46,931 nt of DNA from Neisseriaceae bacterium (GTDB lineage: Bacteria; Pseudomonadota; Gammaproteobacteria; Burkholderiales; Neisseriaceae): contig JAFTFY010000001.1 in assembly GCA_017458185.1 (NCBI GenBank), positions 1 through 46,931 on the forward strand. Direction: 5' to 3'. Positions 27,821-35,762 of this stretch are shown in pieces (within the stretch, counting starts at the first letter, position 1; every line of letters begins with the position of its first letter). The position numbers were made by a program, and so were the translations under genes. Below the pieces are notes generated by a model. It worked only from the letters and a program-made list of their open reading frames with translations, was not told where the DNA came from and made no database searches.

Positions 27821-27899
27821 GTGTCATTGCGAGCCTTGCGTAGCAAGGCGTGGCAATCCAGTTTTGCCGTTAGGCAAAACCAACGCCGTAGGCGTTGCT
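27821..27899 (+). repeat. Three-hairpin repeat, copy i
   Basis: GTCATTGCGAG, hairpin CCTTGC/GCAAGG, CGTGGCAATCCA, hairpin GTTTTGCC/GGCAAAAC and hairpin CAACGCC/GGCGTTG are all intact. It mirrors copy j around the DUS at 27908-27922. Confidence 0.8.
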
Positions 27900-27929
27900 T
27901 TTTATCTTTCAGGCAGCCTGAAATAATCA

Positions 27930-28003
27930 CGCAATACCATTTAAAACCATAGGGTTTAAATGGATTGCCACGCCTGACTTTCGTCAGGCTCGCAATGACA
28001 CAC
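27930..28003 (-). repeat. Three-hairpin repeat, copy j (two hairpins)
   Basis: On the minus strand: GTCATTGCGAG, hairpin CCTGAC/GTCAGG, CGTGGCAATCC and a stem CCATTTAAA/TTTAAATGG; the third stem is missing. Together with copy i and the DUS it fills 27728-28089, where I see no gene. Confidence 0.75.
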
Positions 28004-28039
28004 AGGATTGATTTTTAATCTTTCAGGCAGCCTGAACAC

Positions 28040-28064
28040 AAAAAAAGCGGTGTTTTCACACCGC
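28040..28064 (-). terminator. Terminator of rpmB-rpmG
   Basis: On the minus strand GCGGTG/CACCGC with a six-base loop is followed by seven T. It starts 26 bases after the rpmG stop, beside a DUS at 28022. Confidence 0.85.
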
Positions 28065-28089
28065 CTGTTTTTCAACAACCTAAATACTG

Positions 28090-28245
28090 TTATTTAATTT
28101 TATTTTCTTTATAAATCACATGCTTGCGAGCCACTGGGTCAAATTTTTTGATTTCCATTTTATTGGGCATCGTGCGTTTGTTTTTGGTGGTGGTATAGAA
28201 ATGACCTGTTCCAGCGGTCGATTCCAATTTGATTTTATCACGCAT
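28090..28245 (-). CDS. rpmG: 50S ribosomal protein L33
   Basis: The 51-residue basic protein begins [20 protein letters not shown] and contains [19 protein letters not shown], the standard proteobacterial L33 sequence of the Cys-less type. It lies 14 bases after rpmB in the usual rpmB-rpmG order and ends before a terminator. GGGGG precedes the ATG. Confidence 0.96.
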   Translation of the reverse strand: MRDKIKLESTAGTGHFYTTTKNKRTMPNKMEIKKFDPVARKHVIYKENKIK

Positions 28246-28259
28246 TTTAAAACCCCCTA

Positions 28260-28481
28260 TTATGCTTTTAATTCAGCCAAAACAGCGTCAATGCCGTTTT
28301 TGTCGATGGTTCTTAAAGCGGCGTTAGAAACACGCAAGCGAATCCAGCGGTTTTCGCTTTCCGACCAAAAGCGGCGAGATTGCAAATTGGGCAAAAAGCG
28401 GCGTTTGGTTTTGTTGTTGGCGTGAGAAACATTGTTGCCAGTCATCGGGCGTTTCCCAGTAATTTTGCACACTCGTGCCAT
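28260..28481 (-). CDS. rpmB: 50S ribosomal protein L28
   Basis: The 73-residue protein starts [20 protein letters not shown] and continues through [13 protein letters not shown] and [18 protein letters not shown]. It is a few residues shorter at the C-terminus than the usual 77-78. The ATG at 28481 follows AAGGAA at the right spacing, so the longer upstream frame is not used. Confidence 0.96.
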   Translation of the reverse strand: MARVCKITGKRPMTGNNVSHANNKTKRRFLPNLQSRRFWSESENRWIRLRVSNAALRTIDKNGIDAVLAELKA

Positions 28482-28570
28482 AATCAAATTCCTTATAAAA
28501 ATTAAATAAAATTTTGCGAAACGGACTTTATACCATAAAACAACACACCATTTCAAGTACATTTTTTATT

Positions 28571-28690
28571 TCAGGCAGCCTGAAAACGAGCATTAAAACG
28601 CGTGGGTAATTTATTGCCCACGCTACGGCTTGTTTTTTTGTTGATAATATAGATACAAATATTGGTATCCAACATCAATTTGATTTTCAT
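28571..28690 (-). pseudogene. vapC: Truncated VapC-type PIN-domain toxin
   Basis: The frame begins with ATG 28690 overlapping the vapB stop (ATGA at 28687-28690). It reads MKIKLMLDTNICIYIINKK, the start of a VapC PIN domain with the first catalytic Asp. After about 20 residues it enters a CGTGGG/CCCACG repeat hairpin and ends at residue 39 with Gln-Ala-Ala-stop supplied by the DUS at 28570-28584. Intact VapC is about 130 residues with further acidic residues, so this remnant cannot be a working nuclease. Confidence 0.8.
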
Positions 28691-28920
28691 ACGATTTCAT
28701 CTCGTTGTTGTTCATTTTGTTCTTCTCGTTGCAACGAGAAATTGCACTCAAACTCATCAAGAGCCTGTTGCATTGCCAGCCACGCATTCTTTTTTTTGGG
28801 TAACAGCAAAACGCCATTGCCAAAATGTTTGATAATCACTTCCTTGCCGTCAAATTCAAACGATTTTGGCAAACGCACTGCTTGTGAGCGACCTGTGTTA
28901 AAAATTTTAGCAGTTTGCAT
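28687..28920 (-). CDS. vapB: VapB-type antitoxin (AbrB fold)
   Basis: From ATG 28920, with AGGAG eleven bases upstream, the 77-residue protein has the swapped-hairpin AbrB N-terminus (AKIFNTGRSQAVRLPKSFEF, GKEVIIKHFGNGVLLLP) and an acidic Gln/Glu-rich C-terminal tail that would bind VapC. The toxin gene behind it is broken, so the antitoxin is now an orphan. It may still act as a DNA-binding protein or protect against a related toxin elsewhere. Confidence 0.88.
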   Translation of the reverse strand: MQTAKIFNTGRSQAVRLPKSFEFDGKEVIIKHFGNGVLLLPKKKNAWLAMQQALDEFECNFSLQREEQNEQQRDEIV

Positions 28921-29051
28921 ACAAATAACTCCTGTGGGCTGTGGGTAAGTGAAGTTTATCACTTTTATTCAAGTTTTTTCTTTTTAATTATATTGAACAA
29001 CTTTATTTGCCGCTTGCTTAAATTGTTTCAGGCAGCCTGAAAATGTATGAA

Positions 29052-29429
29052 CTACAACTCATATTTTTTATTCATGGTATAAAAAGCGACCATACTTTCG
29101 ACAATGCCTAATAAATGCTGGCGTTCGGTATCGTTTAACTGTTTCATCAAGTCGATTAAGCGGCGTGCTTGGTCGTGGATACTATGGCTGCTTTCTTTAA
29201 GCAAATCAGTGGCTTCGCAATCGAAAATATGGGCTAACTGTATCAGGCGAGCAACCGTAGGCATAATGGTGCCGCGTTCCATACGCGAAACCGCTTCATT
29301 GCTGATATTCAATCGTTCCGCCACTTGTGCCTGCGTTAAACCTGCCATTAAGCGATATTTAGCAATCGCCCGCCCGATTGACTGTGCCAAAGCCGTATCC
29401 GTCAGCATTTCCGACATAAAAAAACCCAT
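29052..29429 (-). CDS. XRE-family transcriptional regulator
   Basis: The 125-residue protein carries a Cro/C1-type helix-turn-helix at about residues 17-72 (YRLMAGLTQAQVAERLNIS, EAVSRMERG, PTVARLIQLAHIF) and a short helical C-terminal part (IDLMKQLNDTERQHLLGIV). ATG 29429 or ATG 29417 (MSEMLTD) could be the start; neither has a strong Shine-Dalgarno. It stands alone between vapB and the restriction-like gene and is divergent from the latter, so it could control it, but no operator is evident. Confidence 0.8.
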   Translation of the reverse strand: MGFFMSEMLTDTALAQSIGRAIAKYRLMAGLTQAQVAERLNISNEAVSRMERGTIMPTVARLIQLAHIFDCEATDLLKESSHSIHDQARRLIDLMKQLNDTERQHLLGIVESMVAFYTMNKKYEL

Positions 29430-29754
29430 ATCTTATGGTTGATATAAGTCAATATATTTATTCATAAAATAATTGATTAACAGTGCATTTTAGTTCTATA
29501 ATCAAACTTAAAAGTTGAATGATGAAAGAAATTTTATTATTTGACTGTTTAAAAAAGGTTTTGGCTTACGCCGAACTTCGTTTCAGGCAGCCTGAAAGCG
29601 TACGCCCAACGGCGTTTGTATCTAATGTTTGTTGTAAATTAAGTACGCTTGTCGGTGTTTTGACAAAACACATTGACAAGAAAAATCAATTTAATTGTTA
29701 CAACAAATTTTAGCATTTCTGAATACGACAACTTTTTTATGAAAGGTGCTTACA
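29430..29754. other. AT-rich intergenic region with candidate promoter
   Basis: A plausible plus-strand promoter is TTGATT (29473) and TATAAT (29497) with 18 bases between. A DUS at 29582-29596 is flanked by an imperfect hairpin (GCTTACGCCGAACTTCG ... CGTACGCCCAACGG). An open frame of 64 codons at 29519 runs through the DUS and shows no protein-like features, so I do not call it a gene. Confidence 0.4.
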
Positions 29755-31141
29755 ATGGACTTCAAAGACCAAATCAGATTCATCGGTTCTACTATCACCA
29801 AAACAAAAGACAGAATTACAACGGAAGAAGCCACAAAAAATGCTTTTATTATGCCGTTTATTCGTGCATTAGGATATGATGTTTTTAATCCATTGGAAGT
29901 TGTACCTGAATACACGGCTGATGTCGGTATTAAAAAAGGGGAAAAAGTTGATTATGCCATTTTTAAAAATAATGAACTTATTTTATTGATAGAATGTAAA
30001 AAAATTGATAGCGAATTGAATATTGACAATGAAAGTCAATTATTTAGATATTTTACTTCTTCTCACGCAAAATTTGCTATTTTAACTAATGGTGAAACTT
30101 ATAAATTCTATTCTGATACAGAAGATACAAACAGAATGGATAATAAACCATTTTTACAATTTGATATTACAAAAATAAAAGAAAATCAAATTAGAGAATT
30201 AAAAAAATTCTGTAAAGATAATTTTAATTCAGATGAAATATTAGATAGTGCAATTACACTTAAATATTCAAACTCTGTTCGAGAAATTTTAATTTCAGAA
30301 CTCAAAGAACCAAGTGAAGATTTTGTTGCCTTTTTTTGTCAAAAAAACAGGGAATAGAGCGTCTAAAAAGATTATGGAACAATTTTCAGAAATTGTGAAA
30401 ATAACATTCAAACAATTCATTGATGATAGTGTTACAGATAGATTACAAAATGCTTTGAAAGAAGAAGTTAAAAAAGAAAATATTAACGAAGAAGAATTAC
30501 AAGAAAATTCTTCAACAGAAGATAGCAAAATCATCACAACAGAAGAAGAATTGGAAGCATTTCGCATTATTAAGGCAATATTGATTGCTAAAATTCCTGC
30601 GGATAAAATAACATATAAAGACTCACAATCTTATTTTGCTATCCTATATGGAACAAAACGAACAAATTGGATTTGTCGTTTGGTGTTGAATGAGAATAAA
30701 AAAGTTTTAACTTTTCCAAATGGAGAACATTTTAAAATAAAAGATATAAATGAGTTATATGAGTATAAAGAAAAATTTATTCATTCTTCTGTGGAAAGAT
30801 TGAATAATGACCACTCTTGCGACAAGGAAGATTTGAAAAAGAAATTAACTGTATTATTTCAAGACGGAACCCAAATATGTGAAACAAAATCCATTGATAC
30901 ATTCATAAAATCAATAGAAAAAATTGGATTTGAAAGAGTAATAAGTTTGGGACTTAAATGCAGAAAGGTAGATTTAATTTCTAAACAAAAACAGGTAATC
31001 GAAACAAACGATGACCGAAATGATATGGTGCGAGAATATAAGGGATATTTCATCGTAAGTAATTCTTCCACTGAACATAAAATAAAATTACTTAAAGAAA
31101 TATCAGATAAATTGGCATTAAATTTAAAAATAGAAATCTAA
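29755..31141 (+). pseudogene. HsdR N-terminal domain protein, frameshifted at a T7 tract
   Basis: ATG 29755 follows GAAAGGTG. The first frame (to 30357) gives 200 residues matching the type I restriction HsdR-N nuclease fold: TEEATKNAFIMPFIRALGYDVFNP, then the PD-(D/E)xK-like set VDYAI ... LLIECKKID and FAILTNGETYKFY. It stops at Cys-Gln-Lys-Asn-Arg-Glu just after seven T (30331-30337). Removing one T joins it to the next frame, FVKKTGNRASKKIMEQFSEIV, which runs on to 31141 for a total of about 461 residues. The second part has an ITTEEELEAFRIIKAIL block known from full-length relatives. A sequencing error, a pseudogene or slippage at T7 would all explain it. The segment is AT-rich and free of DUS, which suggests acquisition. 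Confidence 0.75.
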
Positions 31142-31145
31142 AAAA

Positions 31146-31171
31146 CGGCGGAAATAATCCGCCGCTTTTTT
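31146..31171 (+). terminator. Intrinsic terminator after the HsdR-N gene
   Basis: CGGCGGA/TCCGCCG with a five-base loop, a C and six T, four bases after the stop codon. Its presence suggests the second half is still treated as the end of a transcription unit. Confidence 0.85.
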
Positions 31172-31176
31172 AAATA

Positions 31177-31236
31177 ATTATGCAAAATTATGCACGATTT
31201 ACATAACTATGTAAATGGCACATAATTTTGCATAAT
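31177..31236. repeat. 60-bp nested palindrome, copy 1
   Basis: Outer arms ATTATGCAAAATTATG and CATAATTTTGCATAAT enclose an inner palindrome ATTTACATA/TATGTAAAT. A second copy of the same length, with about two mismatches, lies at 32502 on the other side of the ATPase gene. A DUS follows four bases later in both copies. Confidence 0.8.
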
Positions 31237-31261
31237 GCTTTCAGGCAGCCTGAAAAGTGTT

Positions 31262-31362
31262 TTGCATTGTCGTTTTTAGGATAGGCTACCCGATTAAATC
31301 GTCTTACGCCGATTTAATCGGAGATTGTTTCGCCTTGTTGCACAAGGCTCGCAATGACGAAA
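31262..31362 (-). repeat. Three-hairpin repeat, copy k
   Basis: On the minus strand: GTCATTGCGAG, hairpin CCTTGT/ACAAGG, CGAAACAATCTCC, hairpin GATTAAATCG/CGATTTAATC and a decayed third stem. Like copy b it has the GCAATCTCC-type linker rather than GGCAATCC. Confidence 0.7.
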
Positions 31363-31381
31363 TGGGCAACCTGAAACTGTG

Positions 31382-32479
31382 TTATTCTTGCCTTTTCATT
31401 TCCTGATTTTTTATCACCCATTCTGCAAAAATAGGGTCGTTTATTTGCCAAGTGGCATTACCGTTTTTACTGATGAGTTCTTTTTTGTTCAGTTTTAACA
31501 GAGCAGTTTGAATGTTGCTGGGGGTTATTTTTTCTAATCCTAATTCTTGGGCAATGATTTGACAAGTTGCCTTGCTGTATAAGGCGGTTTTGCCTTGTGT
31601 TAGTTGCACAACTATGGCTTGTTCTAATGGCGTTAGTTGTTGCCATTGTGCAGCGTATTGCACTCGTTCATTCATTTGTCGCAGTCGAACGCTTGCGGCT
31701 TGTTGTAAGGATAAGGCAGGGTTAATAATCATATCTTGAATGGTAGCACGCAAATACAAAGGCACAAAGTGCATTTGTTGAAAAATTTGATATAACTCTG
31801 ATTTATCAATGAGTTGCCGTGTGCGGTCGTAGTAAATATCTGCTAAAAAATCGCTAAATTCTTTGCCTAATGGCGGAAAATCCAAAGCGTGCGAAAACTG
31901 AAAAAATGGTGCTTTGTGATTATCAAACATAGCAGTTAAACCGTTGGTACTGCTGCCTGTAAAAATAACTTTAACTTGGTTTTTGTGAATATCCAAGCCT
32001 GTCCGCAAGGAACGAATAATGCCGTCTGTATTTTTTACTCGTGCTAATTCTTGCACTTCGTCTAACAACAATATACTTTTATGCGGCATAGCGGCAATGC
32101 GTGCAATGGTTTCGCTAATGCGTTCTTGCTCGTCTTTTTCACTTTGACGACTAACGCTTATACCAAATGCACTAAATTGCACGACACCGCCTAAAAATTT
32201 TTTCAGGTTACCTGTTTTGGGCGTATTGTCGGCAAAAGCATTGAGACTGCGTCTAAATTCATCACCTATATCACGAACGGTATCGTCCATAAATGAAAAA
32301 TAAAATACATTAAACCCTGCATTTTCTGCCACTGGCACAATGTCTTGTAGTAAAAACTGTGTTTTTCCCATACGGCGTGGGGCAAACAGTGTAAATGCGT
32401 TGGTAATGCCTGCCGTCAGGCTTTCTACTAACGCATTGGCTAATGCTTTGCGAGAAAAATATAAAGGGTCGGTATTCAT
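31382..32479 (-). CDS. AAA/STAND-like ATPase with winged-helix C-terminus
   Basis: The 365-residue protein has a P-loop at residues 33-40 (APRRMGKT), Walker B ILLLDEVQE and a sensor-like FTGSSTNGL. A helical region follows, then a winged-helix-like end (IQTALLKLNKKELISKNGN, INDPIFAEWV). This matches the ATP-binding proteins grouped with archaeal-type ATPases (ATPase_2/AAA_14-like), whose targets are mostly unknown. The gene stands alone between two 60-bp palindromes, which suggests that it moves or is regulated as a unit. ATG 32479 has no strong Shine-Dalgarno. Confidence 0.75.
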   Translation of the reverse strand: MNTDPLYFSRKALANALVESLTAGITNAFTLFAPRRMGKTQFLLQDIVPVAENAGFNVFYFSFMDDTVRDIGDEFRRSLNAFADNTPKTGNLKKFLGGVVQFSAFGISVSRQSEKDEQERISETIARIAAMPHKSILLLDEVQELARVKNTDGIIRSLRTGLDIHKNQVKVIFTGSSTNGLTAMFDNHKAPFFQFSHALDFPPLGKEFSDFLADIYYDRTRQLIDKSELYQIFQQMHFVPLYLRATIQDMIINPALSLQQAASVRLRQMNERVQYAAQWQQLTPLEQAIVVQLTQGKTALYSKATCQIIAQELGLEKITPSNIQTALLKLNKKELISKNGNATWQINDPIFAEWVIKNQEMKRQE

Positions 32480-32501
32480 TTTTTACACCACTATTTAAAT
32501 A

Positions 32502-32561
32502 ATTATGCAAAATTATGCACGATTTACATAATTATGTAAATGGTACATAATTTTGCATAAT
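32502..32561. repeat. 60-bp nested palindrome, copy 2
   Basis: This has the same outer and inner arms as the copy at 31177. It lies 22 bases before the ATPase start codon, so it is also the leader or promoter region of that gene. A DUS follows at 32565-32579. Confidence 0.8.
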
Positions 32562-32593
32562 ACTTTCAGGCTGCCTGAAATAATCACGCAATG

Positions 32594-32686
32594 CTGTTAA
32601 AACGCCTGTGGCGTTTTATAAATGACTTCGTCATTTATTGGATTGCCACGATTTTTTCTATCGAAAAAATCTCGCTTTTGACACAC
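32594..32686 (-). repeat. Three-hairpin repeat, copy l
   Basis: On the minus strand: a decayed GTCAAAAGCGAG, hairpin ATTTTTTC/GAAAAAAT, CGTGGCAATCCAAT, hairpin AAATGAC/GTCATTT and hairpin AAAACGCC/GGCGTTTT. DUS copies flank it at 32565 and 32696. Confidence 0.75.
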
Positions 32687-32712
32687 AGAATTAAATTCAG
32701 GCTGCCTGAAAC

Positions 32713-34848
32713 TTAAATTCTTCTAAACGGCGGCAGTGCGTCTAATAGTTTTTTGCCGTATTGTGCGGTTATCAGGCGTGTGTCTAAAATGCTGACTCTG
32801 CCGAAGTCGCTTTCGGTGCGAATCAGTCTGCCGACTGCTTGGGTGAGTTTGATGCTTGCGTCTGGCACGGAGATTTCCATAAATGGGTTGCCGCCCCGCT
32901 CTCGTATCCATTCGGCAAAGGTTTTGGCAACGGGGTCGTCTGGCATGGCAAAGGGCAGTTTGGCGATAATCACTTGCACGCAGGCGTTACCTGGTAAGTC
33001 CAAGCCTTCGGCAAAACTGTCCAAGCCGAAAATAATGCTGGGGCGGTTTTCGCTTAATGCTTTGTGGTGTTCGGCTATTAACTGGCTTTTGGGGCGGTCG
33101 CCCTGCATTAAAACCAACGGTTGATAGTGTTCAGGCAGCCTGAACGCCACTTCTTCCATTTGGCGGCGTGAAGTAAAAAGCACCAGCGTGCCGACGGCGG
33201 CGTTCGCGTCTATCAATTTGGGCAACCATTTCACCACTTCGTTTGTGTGTAAATCAGGCGTTTTGGGGTTGGCGGCAAGCGGCGGAATATACAATTCGCC
33301 TTGTTTTTGAAAATCAAATGGGCTATCTAACGCCAGCGTGGCAGTTTTGGGCAGGCGATTTAAACCTGTGCGTTGCAAAAGTGTATCGAAACTGCCGACT
33401 GCACGCAAAGTTGCCGAAGTTAAAACCGCACCTGCACAATGTCGCCACAGTTTATCCGCCAAATCCTGTGCGGCAGACACGGGCGACACGCAAAAACGAT
33501 AATCCACTTTATCCTTACGAGACAGCACAACCCATTTAGCCAACGGCGGCTCGTTGTCTTTGGGGGTTTGCGTCATCATTTTCCACACCGCATACAGACT
33601 ATCGGCAACCGATATGGCGTATGAAAAATGGGTAGAAACTTTATCTAACTCTTTGTTATCATTCTTATTATTTTGCCTTGCATTCGATAATGCGTCTTGC
33701 AATTTATTCAGGCTGCCTGAAAAAATAATGGCACATCGAGCGGTGTTTTCCACTAAATCTGCCAACTCATCAGGCACTACGCCGTTTTCCCACAGCCACA
33801 CGGTTTCGTCCGAGTTGCTATCTATCGGAAAAGCGTCCGACTGCCCCAAAAGCGTTTCCCAGTGCTTACAATGTTGCAATAATTCGCTTGCCGCCTCGTC
33901 CGCTTTATCGGCTAATTCAGGCGTATCAATCAAAGCCGTTAGGCTGCCTGAAAAACTGGGAAAACTGTCCAAAAACTTCACCGCGTCTGCCAAAGAATGT
34001 TCGGCAGCAAAACGGCTCACCGCTTTCGCAGGCAAGTGATGAGCCTCGTCAATACAATAAAAACAACTTATCGGCGGCGGCAAAATCACCCCGCCGCCCA
34101 TATCAATGTCCGACAATAATAAATCGTGGTTTGCCACAATAATATCAACCGAATCAAGCACTTCTCTTGCCTTAAAAAACGGACATTCCGCACGGTTGGG
34201 GCAATCATTTTTTAAGCACGAATGGCGGTCGTTATTGATTTTCTGCCATAAATCATAAGAAATGGTCTCGCCTGTCCAAGAATCACGGTCGCCGTCAAAA
34301 GTGCGTTGTTCAAATGCGTCCGCAATTTCGTGAAGTAAGGCTTTGTCTTCTTTGGAAGTTTTAGACTTTGGCAAAAACTGAAACGGCGTTTCAAAACCCA
34401 AATCTTTTTGACCGCTGTTTTGCGTGATTTGATACAAACGATACGGACACAAATATCGCCCCCTGCCTTTGGCTAACGCAAACGAAATTTTTATGCCACT
34501 ATTTTCAGCCAAAAAAGGCAAATCACGATACACCAACTGCTCTTGCAGAGCAATGGTTGCACTGGAAACCAACAACTTTTTGCCACGCGTTTGAGCCAAA
34601 ATGCTGCCTGAAAGCAAATAAGCCAAACTTTTGCCCACGCCAGTAGGACCTTCAATCACCACAATACTTTTGCCTGTTTGCTCAAACGACGTATCATCTT
34701 CTTCATTATTTTCAGGCACTTGCGATAGCGTTTTGGCAATTTCGGCAATCATTTCCCGCTGCGACGGACGCGGACGAAAACCATTTAAGGCATTTGATAA
34801 AGCCTTATAATGCGTTTGAATGGCAGATTTTTCTTGTTCAGTGAGCAT
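32713..34848 (-). CDS. dinG: ATP-dependent DNA helicase DinG
   Basis: DinG is an XPD-like 5'-3' helicase with an Fe-S cluster that unwinds D-loops, R-loops and G-quadruplexes. The 711-residue protein has Walker A EGPTGVGKSLAY, DEAH box CIDEAHH and the four cluster cysteines (RYLCPYR, then SCLKNDCPNRAEC). Late motifs are FGLDSFAEGLDLPG and QAVGRLIRTE. Three DUS are read in frame (33130 as Phe-Arg-Leu-Pro-Glu; 33717 and 33941 as Ser-Gly-Ser-Leu). It stands alone, preceded by two palindromes at 34902-34967. Confidence 0.95.
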   Translation of the reverse strand: MLTEQEKSAIQTHYKALSNALNGFRPRPSQREMIAEIAKTLSQVPENNEEDDTSFEQTGKSIVVIEGPTGVGKSLAYLLSGSILAQTRGKKLLVSSATIALQEQLVYRDLPFLAENSGIKISFALAKGRGRYLCPYRLYQITQNSGQKDLGFETPFQFLPKSKTSKEDKALLHEIADAFEQRTFDGDRDSWTGETISYDLWQKINNDRHSCLKNDCPNRAECPFFKAREVLDSVDIIVANHDLLLSDIDMGGGVILPPPISCFYCIDEAHHLPAKAVSRFAAEHSLADAVKFLDSFPSFSGSLTALIDTPELADKADEAASELLQHCKHWETLLGQSDAFPIDSNSDETVWLWENGVVPDELADLVENTARCAIIFSGSLNKLQDALSNARQNNKNDNKELDKVSTHFSYAISVADSLYAVWKMMTQTPKDNEPPLAKWVVLSRKDKVDYRFCVSPVSAAQDLADKLWRHCAGAVLTSATLRAVGSFDTLLQRTGLNRLPKTATLALDSPFDFQKQGELYIPPLAANPKTPDLHTNEVVKWLPKLIDANAAVGTLVLFTSRRQMEEVAFRLPEHYQPLVLMQGDRPKSQLIAEHHKALSENRPSIIFGLDSFAEGLDLPGNACVQVIIAKLPFAMPDDPVAKTFAEWIRERGGNPFMEISVPDASIKLTQAVGRLIRTESDFGRVSILDTRLITAQYGKKLLDALPPFRRI

Positions 34849-34901
34849 TGCTTTTACGGTTTTATGGTGAAATTGAAATCAATTTTAGGGGGGAATTTTG
34901 G

Positions 34902-34967
34902 CATAAAAATGGATTTCAATCCATTTTTATGCTGATTTTAAAAGAAAATGGATTGAAATCCATTTTT
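34902..34967. repeat. Tandem AAAATGGATT palindromes
   Basis: The stem GCATAAAAATGGATT/AATCCATTTTTATGC (34902-34932) is followed by a second palindrome AAAATGGATT/AATCCATTTT (34945-34967) and a DUS at 34975. They lie between dinG and a membrane protein gene and may terminate the latter. Confidence 0.6.
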
Positions 34968-34993
34968 ATCTATTTTCAGGCTGCCTGAAAAAG

Positions 34994-35722
34994 TTATTGT
35001 GTCAAGCATTCTTTTTCATTCATTTTACCCAAATTTGCTAATGGAAGAACTTCTATAACCACAGCATTTTCACGATACTGCACGCTTAAACAATCTTGGG
35101 CTTGGGCTTCGATTATTGCACTCACTTCAAATTTTTTATTACTTATCATTTGGTTATTTGCAAATCGTAAAGTGTATTCATCAGGCGACCTATAACCGCT
35201 ACTGTAATCAAGCACAAAAGCATTCGTTGTCTTCAAGGGTGTATTACCATAATTTAACAAAAAAATTGCAGTTGTTTTAACCAAGCCTAAAATGATAAAG
35301 AATAAAATACCTATCAATGAAAATTGCGGGAAATATTTTTTATTTTTTCTTTGTTTTCTTGAAATAATAATTGCTTCAATAATAAATACTGGTGTAAATA
35401 TAATGAATATGGAATATTTAATAGGATTAAATATATCTGGTCTTAATGTATAAGGAGCATAAATACAAAGATACAGCATTAAAAATGAAATAATACCAAA
35501 AATAATGGTAATAAAAAAAGATAATATACTGTTCTTTTGTTTATTATTATTCGTTGATGATTTTGGTAAGATACATGATAAAAACAATAAAATTGATAAA
35601 GCAAATAATGTAAGAATAACCAAACTTGTTTCTAAACGCCAAGATAAATTAAAATAAAAACAAGATATTGTAGCAATCAATGCAGGGAGCAAAGAAAGTA
35701 TCATTAAAATTGTTTTTTTCAT
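34994..35722 (-). CDS. Multi-pass membrane protein of unknown function
   Basis: The 242-residue protein has five likely membrane segments in residues 1-160 (for example ILMILSLLPALIATISCFYF, SILSFFITIIFGIISFLMLY and LIGILFFIILGLVKTTAIFLL). A soluble C-terminal domain of about 80 residues contains CLSVQYRENAVVIEVLP. I do not recognise the family. The coding region is markedly AT-rich compared with dinG and recG, and no DUS lies inside it. TAGGAT precedes the ATG at 35722. Confidence 0.65.
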   Translation of the reverse strand: MKKTILMILSLLPALIATISCFYFNLSWRLETSLVILTLFALSILLFLSCILPKSSTNNNKQKNSILSFFITIIFGIISFLMLYLCIYAPYTLRPDIFNPIKYSIFIIFTPVFIIEAIIISRKQRKNKKYFPQFSLIGILFFIILGLVKTTAIFLLNYGNTPLKTTNAFVLDYSSGYRSPDEYTLRFANNQMISNKKFEVSAIIEAQAQDCLSVQYRENAVVIEVLPLANLGKMNEKECLTQ

Positions 35723-35762
35723 TTTATTTTATCCTAATAAATTTCTTTCAGGCTGCCTGAAA

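Noticed and set aside
29519..29713. 64-codon frame translating a DUS as Phe-Arg-Gln-Pro-Glu
   Set aside because: No homologous features or good ribosome binding site; its composition is that of intergenic DNA.
30314..31141. Second HsdR-like frame as an independent gene
   Set aside because: Its N-terminal residues align only as the continuation of the first frame, and no Shine-Dalgarno precedes it.
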